A stretch of 62,594 nucleotides of DNA from Gorillibacterium massiliense. Lineage in GTDB: Bacteria > Bacillota > Bacilli > Paenibacillales > NBRC-103111. Each line of letters starts with the position of its first letter. Position 1 is the stretch's first letter. The notes under the pieces are model-generated. The model was not told where the DNA came from. It did no database searches and worked only from the letters and a program-made list of their open reading frames with translations. Below are positions 37,378 to 46,689 of this stretch, one piece after another. Location of the stretch: the NCBI RefSeq assembly GCF_000455485.1, contig NZ_CBQR020000152.1, positions 1 through 62,594 of the forward strand, read 5' to 3'. A program made the translations under genes and the position numbers.

Positions 37378-37704
37378 AGTGATCATGACGGCGAAGTGTC
37401 GATAAGCGGGACTTTCTAAACAGACCTGAGAAGCGGAGAAGCAGATTGTTCCGTAACACACGATGCAGCTAGCGTTGCTAAGCGAACGTGTGAAAATCGG
37501 CAAAGCCGCCTGAACCCAATCTTCAAATAGAAGATAGTTCAGGGCAGCGTTAGCGGTCGCCTTTGCAGCCGGATTCCTACCTTGAGGTTTAATCCATTCA
37601 TGGAATCCGGATGCAACAGCGATTGGAGGAATAATCGTGCTTTGCAGCGCCGAGATGTGGTCTGTTTAGAGGGTTGTTTTCGTTCAGAGCCGCTTATGAT
37701 CACT
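37378..37704. repeat. Structured intergenic element with outer inverted repeats
   Basis: Between argG and argH. The ends are inverted copies: AGTGATCAT (37378-37386) with ATGATCACT (37696-37704), and TCTAAACAGACC (37415-37426) with GGTCTGTTTAGA (37659-37670). Inside are hairpins: CACACG/CGTGTG (37457-37492), CTGAAC...ATCTTC/GAAGAT...GTTCAG (37510-37542) and a 15-bp stem with one mismatch (37563-37577 with 37602-37616). No coding frame is plausible. It may be a MITE-like repeat or a structured RNA. No T-box or known riboswitch core was found. Confidence 0.65.
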
Positions 37705-37728
37705 CTCAGATGAAAGGGGATTGCCAAC

Positions 37729-39144
37729 GTGTCGAAACTATGGGGCGGCCGTTTCACCAAAAAAACCGACCAATTGGTTGAGGAATATACCGCCTCGATC
37801 CTGTTTGATAAGGAATTGGCGGAGGAAGACATCCAAGGAAGCTTGGCCCACGTGAAGATGCTGGGCAAATCGGCCATTCTCTCCGCCGATGATGTGGAGA
37901 AGATCACCGACGGCCTGCTGAAGGTGCAGGGGATCATCCGCCGGGGCGAAATGGAGTTTAATATCGGCGATGAAGACATCCACATGAATGTGGAAAAAGC
38001 CTTGATCGACGAAGCTGGCCCCGTCGGCGGCAAGCTGCATACCGGCCGAAGCCGCAACGATCAGGTGGCGACGGACATGCACCTGTACCTGCGCAAGCGG
38101 GTGGTGGAGATCGCCGGCATGCTGCAAAAGCTGCAGGCGGCGCTAATCACCCAAGCCAAAGCCAATGAAGAGACGATTATTCCCGGCTATACGCATTTGC
38201 AACGGGCACAGCCGATTTTGTTTGCCCATCACCTGATGGCCTACGTGTCGATGTTCCAGCGGGATATCGAGCGGCTGCAAGACAGCTACAAGCGCATCAA
38301 CGTGCTGCCGTTAGGCGCAGGCGCACTGGCCGGTACGACGTTCCCCATCGACCGCCATTACACGGCGGAGCTGCTTGGCTTCGACGGGGTGTACGAGAAC
38401 AGCTTGGATGCTGTCAGCGACCGGGATTTCATTCTGGAGTTCCTCTCCAACTCATCCATGATCATGATGCACCTCTCCCGCATGTGCGAGGAGTTCGTGC
38501 TTTGGTCCAGCACCGAGTTTCACTTCATCGAGCTGGATGACGCTTTCTGCACCGGCAGCAGCATCATGCCGCAAAAGAAAAATCCCGACGTCGCCGAGCT
38601 GGTCCGGGGTAAAACCGGCCGCGTCTACGGCAATCTCGTCGGCCTGCTGACCGTGCTTAAGGCGCTTCCGCTGGCTTACAACAAAGACATGCAGGAAGAC
38701 AAGGAAGGCATGTTCGACACGGTGAAAACACTGCAGGGCGCCCTGCTGCTGTTCGCCCCCATGGTAGAGACCATGAAAGTGAATAAGGACCGGATGCGTC
38801 AGGCCGTAAGCCAGGATTTTTCCAATGCGACGGATATCGCCGACTACTTGGTGACCAAGGGACTTCCCTTCCGCCAAGCCCACGAGGTCATCGGCAAAAC
38901 GGTGCTGTACTGCATCCAGAACGGAAAATATTTGCTGGATCTGACCTTGGAGGAATTCAAGGGCTTCTCCACCCTGTTCGACGAGAAAATCTACGAAGTG
39001 CTCCAGCCGGAGCAAGTGGTGGCAGCCCGCAACGTTTACGGGGGCACCGCCCAACCGCAAGTCAAAGCGGCGATCGCCCGCGCGGAAGAAGCAACGGCGC
39101 GTACGGCGGCTTGGGTAGAAGAGTATTTGGCGAAAAGCAAATAA
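37729..39144 (+). CDS. argH: Argininosuccinate lyase
   Basis: 471 residues. Last step of arginine synthesis, releasing fumarate. Superfamily signature [12 protein letters not shown] with the flexible catalytic serine loop, plus [16 protein letters not shown] start preceded by AAAGGGG. It is separated from argG by the structured element, so it may be expressed somewhat independently. Confidence 0.95.
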   Translation: MSKLWGGRFTKKTDQLVEEYTASILFDKELAEEDIQGSLAHVKMLGKSAILSADDVEKITDGLLKVQGIIRRGEMEFNIGDEDIHMNVEKALIDEAGPVGGKLHTGRSRNDQVATDMHLYLRKRVVEIAGMLQKLQAALITQAKANEETIIPGYTHLQRAQPILFAHHLMAYVSMFQRDIERLQDSYKRINVLPLGAGALAGTTFPIDRHYTAELLGFDGVYENSLDAVSDRDFILEFLSNSSMIMMHLSRMCEEFVLWSSTEFHFIELDDAFCTGSSIMPQKKNPDVAELVRGKTGRVYGNLVGLLTVLKALPLAYNKDMQEDKEGMFDTVKTLQGALLLFAPMVETMKVNKDRMRQAVSQDFSNATDIADYLVTKGLPFRQAHEVIGKTVLYCIQNGKYLLDLTLEEFKGFSTLFDEKIYEVLQPEQVVAARNVYGGTAQPQVKAAIARAEEATARTAAWVEEYLAKSK

Positions 39145-39180
39145 AACCGCTGCGTCTCGGAACGTTGGCGGAAGTAAGAT

Positions 39181-39218
39181 ACGGCGGTTTCCCGTTTCAA
39201 CGGGAGGCTGCCGTTTTG
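39181..39218 (+). terminator. Terminator of the arg operon
   Basis: ACGGCGGTTTCCCGTT pairs imperfectly with AACGGGAGGCTGCCGT, loop TC, then TTTTG. Confidence 0.55.
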
Positions 39219-39304
39219 TGTTGTATAGATGCAGATTGATATAGGAACATATGTTTGGTATAATGGGTGTGTATTGGAAAATGAAGTAAAGCGGGTGCGG
39301 GCGG

Positions 39305-39673
39305 ATGATTACGAGAAAGGCGTCCCATTATGGGGATGATACTTGCGCGGCTTACGTCAAGGCGGGGGATTTCATTTATCTCGCCCATCATGGCGGAGGT
39401 TATGAAAAGGACGATATCGTACATCAAATGGAAGAGAGCTTTACTGCCCTGCGCGCCACGTTAGAGTCGGCCGGAGCAGGCTTGGATGACATGGTACAGA
39501 TCAACCTGTATCTTCGGAACATTTCCGATTTTGGAAAAGCACGGGATGTGTTTTATCGCTTCTTTAAGAGCGACAGCTTTCCGGCAAGAATGTCTACCAC
39601 GACGGATTTCGTAAACCCGGTATGCTTGTGCATGCTGGATGGAGTCGCGTACAAGAAAGCTAATGAGGCTTGA
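39305..39673 (+). CDS. RidA family protein
   Basis: 122 residues of the RidA/YjgF/YER057c/UK114 family, which deaminates reactive enamine or imine intermediates made by PLP enzymes. It has the trimer-forming fold pattern and RNISDFGKARDVFYRFF near the middle. The arginine of the active site would be in the SFPARMSTT segment. It is convergent with the DUF421 gene across a shared hairpin. Confidence 0.8.
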   Translation: MITRKASHYGDDTCAAYVKAGDFIYLAHHGGGYEKDDIVHQMEESFTALRATLESAGAGLDDMVQINLYLRNISDFGKARDVFYRFFKSDSFPARMSTTTDFVNPVCLCMLDGVAYKKANEA

Positions 39674-39699
39674 TCCACGATAAAAAAACGGCACATGCG

Positions 39700-39737
39700 A
39701 AAGAACCCGTCCGCCCGTTGCGGTTTGGGTTCTTTTC
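39700..39737. terminator. Bidirectional terminator between ridA-like and DUF421 genes
   Basis: AAAGAACCC (39700-39708) pairs with GGGTTCTTT (39727-39735) with T on the right and an A run (39682-39688) on the left, so it can act in both directions. Confidence 0.7.
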
Positions 39738-40420
39738 TACTTTCCATGCCCCCCGCTGACAAACAGTCCGTCCTCCGGTGTCCACTCCGCATACAGTACC
39801 TTCCGGTAATCGGGAAAACCTTGATTTCTCAGCTCTTTGATGAGCCACTCTTCTGTCTTTCCGGTCTGCTGCAGGGCATCGTGTTGAATGCTTCCGTCTT
39901 CGAGGATCAAAAACGGCAGGCTTTTTTCCTTTGGGCTCAGTTGAAGGGTCTCGTTCTTGACCGTTTCATAGGCTGTTTTTTTCATCACGGTCAGCACGCC
40001 GCTTGTTTCATAAAGTGCGTAATGCACTTCACGCAACGAAAACACGTTCTGCATCCGCAGAAGCAACCGCAGTTGCTCGAAATCTAACTTGTTTCGCTTC
40101 ATTTCGGACCGGTCTATTTTTCCTTCCCGGATCAGGATCGACGGCTTACCATCCAACACGGCCTGGATTTTCTTGCCTCGTTCGGTCATCCATTCAAACA
40201 GATAGGTCAAAACGCCCCAAACCGCAAAAGCAAAGACCAATTGCCACACGGGAAGCTTCTGCTGGTACATGATGTTGCCGACAATTTCCCCCAAAATCAA
40301 GGATGAGACAAAGGCGAAGGGGGTGAGTTGGGAGATTTCCTTTTTGCCAAGGAACCGGGTGATGATCCATAGACCGAGAAACCCGATGATCAGCTTAAGG
40401 GCAATTGTCGCATAGCTCAT
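39737..40420 (-). CDS. DUF421 membrane protein (YetF/YrbG family)
   Basis: 227 residues. Three N-terminal membrane helices (about residues 1-75) followed by a cytoplasmic DUF421 domain (GKPSILIREGKIDRSEMKRNKLDFEQLRLLLR). Function is unknown, though relatives are associated with spores or stress in Bacillus. The start at 40420 (MSYATIALKL) follows a perfect GGAGGTGAT. The longer frame to 40480 is not supported. No terminator or promoter could be assigned with confidence in the 380-bp gap to 40799. Confidence 0.8.
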   Translation of the reverse strand: MSYATIALKLIIGFLGLWIITRFLGKKEISQLTPFAFVSSLILGEIVGNIMYQQKLPVWQLVFAFAVWGVLTYLFEWMTERGKKIQAVLDGKPSILIREGKIDRSEMKRNKLDFEQLRLLLRMQNVFSLREVHYALYETSGVLTVMKKTAYETVKNETLQLSPKEKSLPFLILEDGSIQHDALQQTGKTEEWLIKELRNQGFPDYRKVLYAEWTPEDGLFVSGGHGK

Positions 40421-40798
40421 ATCATCACCTCCGGTATCGACGAATTGGAGCCGTCCGATATGCGCTCCTGTTTTCCACATACGTATTGTTAGCTTGTCTG
40501 GATCTTTCTTCTGTTATCCTACCCCTGTTTGAGAAGAGTGATTTTTTTTATGCAGATGTGCATTTTACCAACGGTTGATGACCATTAAAGTGTGAAAAAA
40601 GGCACACCAATCGACCGGTGAGACCAGTATAATCGAGATAAAGTTTTTTATTGACGGAAGCATGATCGTGGAAGACATAACATGGGCAGGATCGCATGAT
40701 GGAGAGAATCGATTCCCGTGAACCGGTTTTGGCCATTGGGCAGGGTGTTGCCCCGTTTTGACGCGGGCAGCGCCAACAACATGGGAGGCGAGACGAAG

Positions 40799-42730
40799 AT
40801 GGCACGTTATTTTAACGGAAAAGAAATTGAACTGTTGGCGCCGGCAGGGACGTTTGAGATTTTTGAGGCAGTGGTGCAAGCTCCCTGTGACGCGGTGTAT
40901 TTCGGTGGACCGAGCTTAAATATGCGGTTGATCCGCAAGGGATATAATTTTTCTTACGAAGAGATTGTAAAAGCGATCACAATCGCTCATGATCTCGGCA
41001 AAAAAGCCTATATCACCGTAAATAATCTCCTTAGCGAAACCGATGTGGAAGAAGCAAAGGACTATTTGCGCTTTTTGGAGAGTGCGGCTCCGGATGCCCT
41101 TATCGTTCAGGATTTCGCCGTTCTGGCGTTGGTGCAAGAGCTCGGTATTACCATTCCCATGCATGCCTCTGTTATGATGAACGTACACAACCTGGAGATG
41201 ATCCGCGCCTTGCAGGAAATGGGTGTGACCCGTGCGGTGACCTCCCGTGAGATGGATTTGCAAACCGCACGCCTGCTGCAGGAGAAGAGTGGGATCGAGC
41301 TGGAGTATTTCATCCACGGTGATATGTGTTCGGTGCATGGCGCCAACTGCTATTTCAGCTCCCAAGTGTTCGGTATGAGCAGCAACCGGGGCAAGTGCCT
41401 GAAGCCATGTCGTTGGGATTACCGGGTCAAGAAGGATGGCCACGTCTATCCGACGGAATATCCATTAGCAGTGAAAGACATGTATATGTATGAGCATTTG
41501 CCCGAGCTTATCGAGTCCGGCGTCATGTCCTTCAAGATCGAAGGTCGCATGCGGGACAAAGAGTTCATGCTGATGTTGGTAAATGCCTATGGAGATGCCC
41601 TTGACCGCTATCTGGCTGATCCGGTCGGCTTTGAGCGCGCGAAAGACAGTAATGAACTGTATGAGAACCGCAAGCGGGATTTTTTCACGGCTTATGCCTT
41701 TGGTAATCCGGGGCTGTCGTATATAAACCGGCGGTACGAAGGAACAGGGAAATTTTACAGTACGGGAAAAGTGTTCAGTACCCCGACAGAGGAACGGGAG
41801 CTGTCGCAAGATCGGGTTGGCATGCTGAGAGAGCGGCTTGCGAAAGTGAACCGTCCTGCAGGTACTGTGGCAGAGCGGGGACAACTGGCGGTGCGGGTCA
41901 ACAATATGGTGCAAGCGCAGGTAGCTTTAGAAGCTAGCGTGGACTATCTCTATCTGTCAGGCGATGTGTTTGAACCGGATAAGCCTTTTACAAAGGCGGA
42001 TATTTGCCGGTTGGGCGAGCTGAAGGGCAAGACTAAGCTGATCTTGGGCTTGCCGCGGATGATGCGGGAAATCCACTTCAGCCAATATGACCAGCTTTTT
42101 GCGGCGGGACCGCTGCCGATCGACGGAGTGCTGGCAACCAACGTTGGAGCGATCCGGCGCTACAAAGATGCAGGTTACCCTTTGGTGGGCGACGTGAGCT
42201 TGAACGTGTTTAACCACGTGGCCGCCGATCTTTACGCCCGGCTCGGTTTGGATCGGGTCACCCTTTCGCCGGAACTGACGATGGAGGACTTGTCATCCGT
42301 GACGGAGCGGAGTAATCTTCCATTAGAAGCGGTTGTACACGGCTCTCCGGCTTTGATGTATATGGATCTCGACCTTTATGAAAACACGGAAGTGCTTCAG
42401 CCCATCGCCGAGGAAGACAATCATTACGTGGATAATTCGGTATTGGTGCTCATGACGGACAAAGGCGAAAACCCGGTATACCGGGATCAGCATGGCCGGT
42501 GTCATTTGATGTTCGCCAAGGAGCTGAACCTGCTGCCGCTCATGAAAGAACTGAAGGAAGCCGGCGTTTCCAGCTTCCGCATCGAAGGGGCGACGTACAA
42601 GCCGGAGCAGTTGCGGGATATTTTAGCGGTATATCGGCAGGCACTGGACGAGCTTGAGAGCTGCGGGGAGCTTTTTGCCGGAATGAAGCCTAATTATGCG
42701 GGATACACCTTGGGTGCTTTGCAGTTTTAA
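40799..42730 (+). CDS. U32 family peptidase
   Basis: 643 residues. Two U32-type TIM-barrel-like halves: N-terminal LLAPAGTFEIFEAVVQAPCDAVYFGG, the cysteine-rich motif FIHGDMCSVHGANCYFS... NRGKCLKPCRWDY (about residues 180-215) and FKIEGRMRD. Relatives include collagenase-type PrtC, and RNA-hydroxylating TrhP and RlhA, where the four cysteines bind an iron-sulfur cluster. Peptidase activity is therefore not assured. The ATG at 40799 follows GGGAGG and removes 27 non-homologous residues. Confidence 0.82.
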   Translation: MARYFNGKEIELLAPAGTFEIFEAVVQAPCDAVYFGGPSLNMRLIRKGYNFSYEEIVKAITIAHDLGKKAYITVNNLLSETDVEEAKDYLRFLESAAPDALIVQDFAVLALVQELGITIPMHASVMMNVHNLEMIRALQEMGVTRAVTSREMDLQTARLLQEKSGIELEYFIHGDMCSVHGANCYFSSQVFGMSSNRGKCLKPCRWDYRVKKDGHVYPTEYPLAVKDMYMYEHLPELIESGVMSFKIEGRMRDKEFMLMLVNAYGDALDRYLADPVGFERAKDSNELYENRKRDFFTAYAFGNPGLSYINRRYEGTGKFYSTGKVFSTPTEERELSQDRVGMLRERLAKVNRPAGTVAERGQLAVRVNNMVQAQVALEASVDYLYLSGDVFEPDKPFTKADICRLGELKGKTKLILGLPRMMREIHFSQYDQLFAAGPLPIDGVLATNVGAIRRYKDAGYPLVGDVSLNVFNHVAADLYARLGLDRVTLSPELTMEDLSSVTERSNLPLEAVVHGSPALMYMDLDLYENTEVLQPIAEEDNHYVDNSVLVLMTDKGENPVYRDQHGRCHLMFAKELNLLPLMKELKEAGVSSFRIEGATYKPEQLRDILAVYRQALDELESCGELFAGMKPNYAGYTLGALQF

Positions 42731-42761
42731 TTTGTGGTAAATCAAGAGAGGAGTCTTTCGC

Positions 42762-44045
42762 ATGTCGCAGCCGATCGGTCGCGAGGCCGTCAAAGAGAAA
42801 AGACAATCTTATTTTTATCCTTGCACGTCTCATTTTTACCGCGACGCGCCGCAAATCGTCCGTGGCTCGATGCAGCACCTGTATGACGAGAACGGCAAGG
42901 AGTATGTCGACTTTTTCGCAGGGGTATCGGTCGTAGCCTCCGGGCACTGCAACCCGGCGATTACGGCAAAAACCATCGAGCAGATCGGAAAGCTCCAGCA
43001 CACTTCAACCATATATTTGACCCAGCCTAACGTGGATTTGGCCGAGCGCCTTGCCGGCGTGCTTCCCGGGGAGCTGCGCCGGACGTTTTTCGTCAACAGC
43101 GGCTCGGAAGCCAATGAGGGTGCGCTCTTGCTGGCGCGGATGCATACCGGCCGCAAAGGCTTCATCGCTTTGGAAGGCGGCTTGCATGGCCGCACCAATT
43201 TGACAATGAGCGTGACCCACATGCAAATGTGGCGGACGGATCGTTTCTTGGATGAGGACGTTACGTTCATTCCCCGTCCGTATCATCCGTTTTTGTCTCC
43301 CGAGGAAGCGGCGGATGCATCTTTGGCCGAACTGGCGGATGTGCTGGAAGAGAAAGGCGATACTATCGCTGCGATGATCGTAGAGCCGATCCAAGGCAAC
43401 GGTGGGATGATCATGCCCGTAGAACGGTACTTCCGGGAAGTGAAGGAACTGTTGGATCGCTACGGCGTACTGCTTATCGCCGATGAAATTCAAACCGGCT
43501 TCGGCAGGACGGGCGCGATGTTCGGGATGGATCATTTCGGCGTAGTACCGGATATTATCTCCATGGCAAAAGCGCTGGGAAACGGCGTACCGGTGGCAGG
43601 CTTCGCGACTACCGACGCCATCGCAGCGTCGCTTAACCGCCCTTCAGCTTCCACCTTCGGAGGCAATCCTGTTTCAGCGGTTACGGCTCTGGCGGTGCTT
43701 GATTTTATCGAAGCTGAGCACCTGCCGGAGCGGGCTGCAGCGCGCGGCGCGCAGTTGAAGGCCGGGCTTGAGGCGCTGCAGGAGCAATACCCGGACATGA
43801 TCGTCGATGTGCGCGGCAGTGGCTTGATGCTGGGCGCCGAGCTGGCGGCTCAAACGGATGCTGCGGCAGCAGAGTTGACCGATGATGTGCTGGAGGAAAT
43901 GAAAGACCGCGGCTACATCATCGGCAAAAACGGTGTCGGCCGAAACGTGTTGGCTTTCCAACCCCCGCTGATCATTACCGAGGAAGACGTGGCGGGCATG
44001 CTGGATGCGCTTGGCGCTGTCTTCTCCGAATTGGCGGAAAATTAA
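42762..44045 (+). CDS. Class III PLP aminotransferase
   Basis: 427 residues. Pyridoxal-phosphate enzyme with FFVNSGSEANEGALLLAR, LIADEIQTGFGRTG and the PLP lysine in SMAKALGNGVPVAG. Closest by general pattern to the alanine-glyoxylate / 4-aminobutyrate group. Substrate cannot be fixed. It is sandwiched tightly between a U32 gene and a prenyltransferase gene, suggesting one transcript. AGAGAGGAG precedes the start. Confidence 0.75.
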   Translation: MSQPIGREAVKEKRQSYFYPCTSHFYRDAPQIVRGSMQHLYDENGKEYVDFFAGVSVVASGHCNPAITAKTIEQIGKLQHTSTIYLTQPNVDLAERLAGVLPGELRRTFFVNSGSEANEGALLLARMHTGRKGFIALEGGLHGRTNLTMSVTHMQMWRTDRFLDEDVTFIPRPYHPFLSPEEAADASLAELADVLEEKGDTIAAMIVEPIQGNGGMIMPVERYFREVKELLDRYGVLLIADEIQTGFGRTGAMFGMDHFGVVPDIISMAKALGNGVPVAGFATTDAIAASLNRPSASTFGGNPVSAVTALAVLDFIEAEHLPERAAARGAQLKAGLEALQEQYPDMIVDVRGSGLMLGAELAAQTDAAAAELTDDVLEEMKDRGYIIGKNGVGRNVLAFQPPLIITEEDVAGMLDALGAVFSELAEN

Positions 44046-44083
44046 ACCTGCAGATGGATCACAAGAAAGAGGATGGTCGTCTC

Positions 44084-44971
44084 ATGAGCATGAAAATGAC
44101 ATACAAAACCGTCGCCAAGAAAACGAGGATGTTCAGCCAGCTGGTCATGTTTTCCCATACGCTGTTCTCGCTGCCCTTCGCTATTATCTCTATGGTATGG
44201 GCGGCGGGAGGCTGGCCATCCTGGCATATGATGATTTGGGGACTCATCGCGCTAGTCGGCGCCCGCAACGGGGCCAACGCCTTCAACCGTTTGGTTGACC
44301 AGACCTTTGACGGCAAAAATCCCCGCACCGCCCACCGGCATTTGCCCCAAAGGCTGCTGCAATCGAAAGAGGTCGTCATTTTTGTCATCGTGAACTATGC
44401 GATCTTTATCGTTGCGGCCGGGATGCTGAACACGTTGTGCTTAGTCTTGTCGCCAGTAGCTATCGTGTTGGTGTCGACGTATTCCTATGCAAAGCGGTTT
44501 ACTTGGCTGGCGCATCTGTACCTTGGCTTCACCATCGCCTCCGCTCCTATTGGAGCATGGTTTGCCGTGACGGGGCATATCGCCTTCACCCCTTTTGTCA
44601 TCGGAACCGTGGTCATGCTGTGGATCGCCGGTTTTGACATTATCTACGGGACCCAAGACATCGAGTTTGACCGCAAAGAGGGGCTGTGGTCCATTCCCAG
44701 TTACTTCGGATTGCAAAACGCGCTGTGGATAGCTAGAGGGCTGCATTTCATCATGGTGCTGCTTCTTCTCTTTCTGTATTTTTACCGGGATTTAGGCTGG
44801 TTGTATTTGGTGGGCATCGGCATCGCCTCGCTTCTGCTGTTGCTGGAGCATAACATCATCAAACCTTCCAATCGGCGGTTGATGCATTTGGCTTCGTACA
44901 ATTTGAACCAGGTGATCAGCATGACGATCCTGTTTTTCACGGTGTTCGATTATTTTCTTTTAGTGCGTTAA
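44084..44971 (+). CDS. UbiA-family polyprenyltransferase (MqnP-like)
   Basis: 295 residues with eight or nine membrane helices. The two Asp-rich prenyl diphosphate sites are visible: NRLVDQTFDGKNPRT near residue 70 and YGTQDIEFDRKEGLWSIP near 190. NxxxDxxxD with NPRT is typical of 4-hydroxybenzoate or futalosine-pathway (MqnP) prenyltransferases. The other menaquinone genes are not in the window. The ATG at 44084 has AGAGGATG about 10 bp upstream. A relic of this gene's 3' end lies at 51700. Confidence 0.8.
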   Translation: MSMKMTYKTVAKKTRMFSQLVMFSHTLFSLPFAIISMVWAAGGWPSWHMMIWGLIALVGARNGANAFNRLVDQTFDGKNPRTAHRHLPQRLLQSKEVVIFVIVNYAIFIVAAGMLNTLCLVLSPVAIVLVSTYSYAKRFTWLAHLYLGFTIASAPIGAWFAVTGHIAFTPFVIGTVVMLWIAGFDIIYGTQDIEFDRKEGLWSIPSYFGLQNALWIARGLHFIMVLLLLFLYFYRDLGWLYLVGIGIASLLLLLEHNIIKPSNRRLMHLASYNLNQVISMTILFFTVFDYFLLVR

Positions 44972-44997
44972 GGGTTTAGAGGATAAACCGATCATAG

Positions 44998-45036
44998 AAA
45001 AGCTCTTGCGGCGTGACTCCCGCGGGAGCTTTTTTG
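44998..45036 (+). terminator. Terminator after the UbiA-like gene
   Basis: AAAAGCTC (44998-45005) pairs with GAGCTTTT (45026-45033) with further pairing inside, then TTTTTTG. Confidence 0.8.
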
Positions 45037-45096
45037 CATTTGTGTGAACGCGTCGATTGACGGAAAGATATACCCAAATAATCTAAAAAACCTATC

Positions 45097-45161
45097 TTGA
45101 CAAAAAAATCCACCTGACCTATTATGATAAATAACTAATTCCTAGTTACCTTATAGGAATT
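45097..45161 (+). promoter_or_regulatory. Promoter with palindromic operator
   Basis: TTGACA (45097-45102), 17 bp, TATTAT (45120-45125). Just downstream, AATTCCTA (45137-45144) and TAGGAATT (45154-45161) form an inverted repeat over the expected start point. Such a site would let a repressor block initiation. The sulfur-related operon content and the GGAATT core suggest an Rrf2/CymR-type regulator, but that is inference. Confidence 0.65.
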
Positions 45162-45207
45162 ATAAGTTAATGATACGAATTGACCATAAATGGGGGCAGA
45201 GAGCAGG

Positions 45208-45639
45208 ATGACCAAAATCTTCAGGGTCGACGCCGTTTGGCAATTGGCTGGTGTTTACGAAGTGAGAACAAAGGCGTTCGTCGAAGGGCAGGGCATTCCG
45301 AAGGATCTGGAATTTGACGAAGCGTATGGCCAAACGTACCAGTACCTCCTGCTGGAAGATGAGTCCATTCCGGTGGCGACGGCACGCATCAATACCGGTC
45401 ATGATGGATATGCGAAGATCGAACGGGTAGCCGTCATTCCGGGCTATCAGAACAAAGGGTATGGGCGCATCCTCATCTCGGCGGCTGAAGATTGGGTCAA
45501 AGAACTCGGCTTTCGCAGAATCGTGATTACGAGTCAGGAGCAAGCAGCCGGATTTTATGAGCGGTTGGGGTATACGGTTCGCCCCGACATCAAGGTAGAA
45601 TCGAGAATCCCCATTGTGTATACGGAAAAAGAAATATAA
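45208..45639 (+). CDS. GNAT N-acetyltransferase
   Basis: 143 residues. Acetyl-CoA-binding signature VAVIPGYQNKGYGRILI, plus the YEVRTKAFVEGQGIP start common to the YjcF/ElaA-like group. In Bacillus the ytmI-tcyJKLMN sulfur operon likewise opens with a GNAT gene. Here it may acetylate a thiol or amino-sulfur compound (inference). ATG 45208 is preferred over 45190, which has no site upstream. First gene after the palindromic promoter. Confidence 0.75.
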   Translation: MTKIFRVDAVWQLAGVYEVRTKAFVEGQGIPKDLEFDEAYGQTYQYLLLEDESIPVATARINTGHDGYAKIERVAVIPGYQNKGYGRILISAAEDWVKELGFRRIVITSQEQAAGFYERLGYTVRPDIKVESRIPIVYTEKEI

Positions 45640-45666
45640 ACAAAGCGGAGAGAGGATGAAGACGAG

Positions 45667-46638
45667 ATGACGCAAGAGAACAACATACTGGCACCTAAGG
45701 TCGCGAAGCACGAGGAAGTAAACGAAATCACGAAGGACGGAGCCTTCAACCGGCAAAAGAACCGGTTCGCGACTCCTTTCGGCGATCAGCCGGGAGATTT
45801 GCCCGTCGAGGCGGGACGCTACCGGTTGCTTTGGGCAAAGATTTGTCCTTGGGCCCATCGGGCCGTGATCGTGCGGGAACTGTTGGGCTTGCAGGACGTG
45901 ATCAGCCTCGGAACCGCAAGTCCGGTCCGTACCGAAAACGGCTGGGAATTTTCCTTGGATGAGGGCGGTGTCGATCCGGTACTGGGCATCCGCTACCTGC
46001 CGGAAATATACGCCGAAACCGATCCGGACTACAGCGGCCGGGCAACGGTTCCAACGGTGGTAGACGTTACGACGAGAAAGGTCGTTAACAACGATTATTT
46101 CCGTCTGACCAACTACCTGGAAACCGCCTTTAAGCCGTTTCACCGCGAAGGCGCGCTGGATTTGTATCCGGAGGTACTGCGGGCCGAAATCGACGCATTC
46201 AACGATACGCTGTTTCACGATGTGAACAACGGAGTTTATAAAGCGGGTTTTGCCCGTTCCCAGGAAGCATATGAACAGGCATATGACGCACTGTTCGCCC
46301 GGCTGGATCAATTGGAAGAGAGACTTTCCACCCAGCGTTATCTGTTTGGCGACAAAATAACGGACGCGGACGTTCGTCTCTATGTAACCCTGGTGCGTTT
46401 CGATGCCGCCTACTATTCTGTTTTCCGGACGAACCGCAATCGCATCGTGGACTTCCCGAACCTGTGGAATTACGCAAAAGATTTGTACCAGACCCCGGGC
46501 TTTGGAGATACCACCGATTTTGACTCCATCAAAAGGGGTTATCAACTTGGCAATCATGCGGCCAATCCCTATCAACTTCTAGCGAAGGGGCCGGACCTCT
46601 CCATCTGGAACGAGCCTCATGACCGGAACCGGTTTTAA
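45667..46638 (+). CDS. Glutathionyl-hydroquinone-reductase-like GST, copy 1
   Basis: 323 residues. Thioredoxin-fold N-terminal domain with the catalytic motif ICPWAHRAVIVRELLGL (Cys60), followed by a helical C-terminal domain. Xi-class enzymes reduce glutathionyl-conjugates through an active-site cysteine. Bacilli usually lack glutathione, so the true thiol may be bacillithiol or a small thiol conjugate. Three homologous genes sit in tandem, followed by a cystine-type importer. Confidence 0.85.
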   Translation: MTQENNILAPKVAKHEEVNEITKDGAFNRQKNRFATPFGDQPGDLPVEAGRYRLLWAKICPWAHRAVIVRELLGLQDVISLGTASPVRTENGWEFSLDEGGVDPVLGIRYLPEIYAETDPDYSGRATVPTVVDVTTRKVVNNDYFRLTNYLETAFKPFHREGALDLYPEVLRAEIDAFNDTLFHDVNNGVYKAGFARSQEAYEQAYDALFARLDQLEERLSTQRYLFGDKITDADVRLYVTLVRFDAAYYSVFRTNRNRIVDFPNLWNYAKDLYQTPGFGDTTDFDSIKRGYQLGNHAANPYQLLAKGPDLSIWNEPHDRNRF

Positions 46639-46689
46639 GCGAACGATAGGAAAGAGGAAGACGAGAGAATGATTGGAGGGACGAAGCCG

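Noticed and set aside
37378-37704. T-box leader for argH
   Set aside because: No AGGGTGGNACCGCG T-box core and no terminator/antiterminator pair before argH.
45160-46575. 471-codon minus-strand frame across the GNAT and first GST genes
   Set aside because: Shadow frame; the plus-strand genes have motifs and ribosome binding sites.
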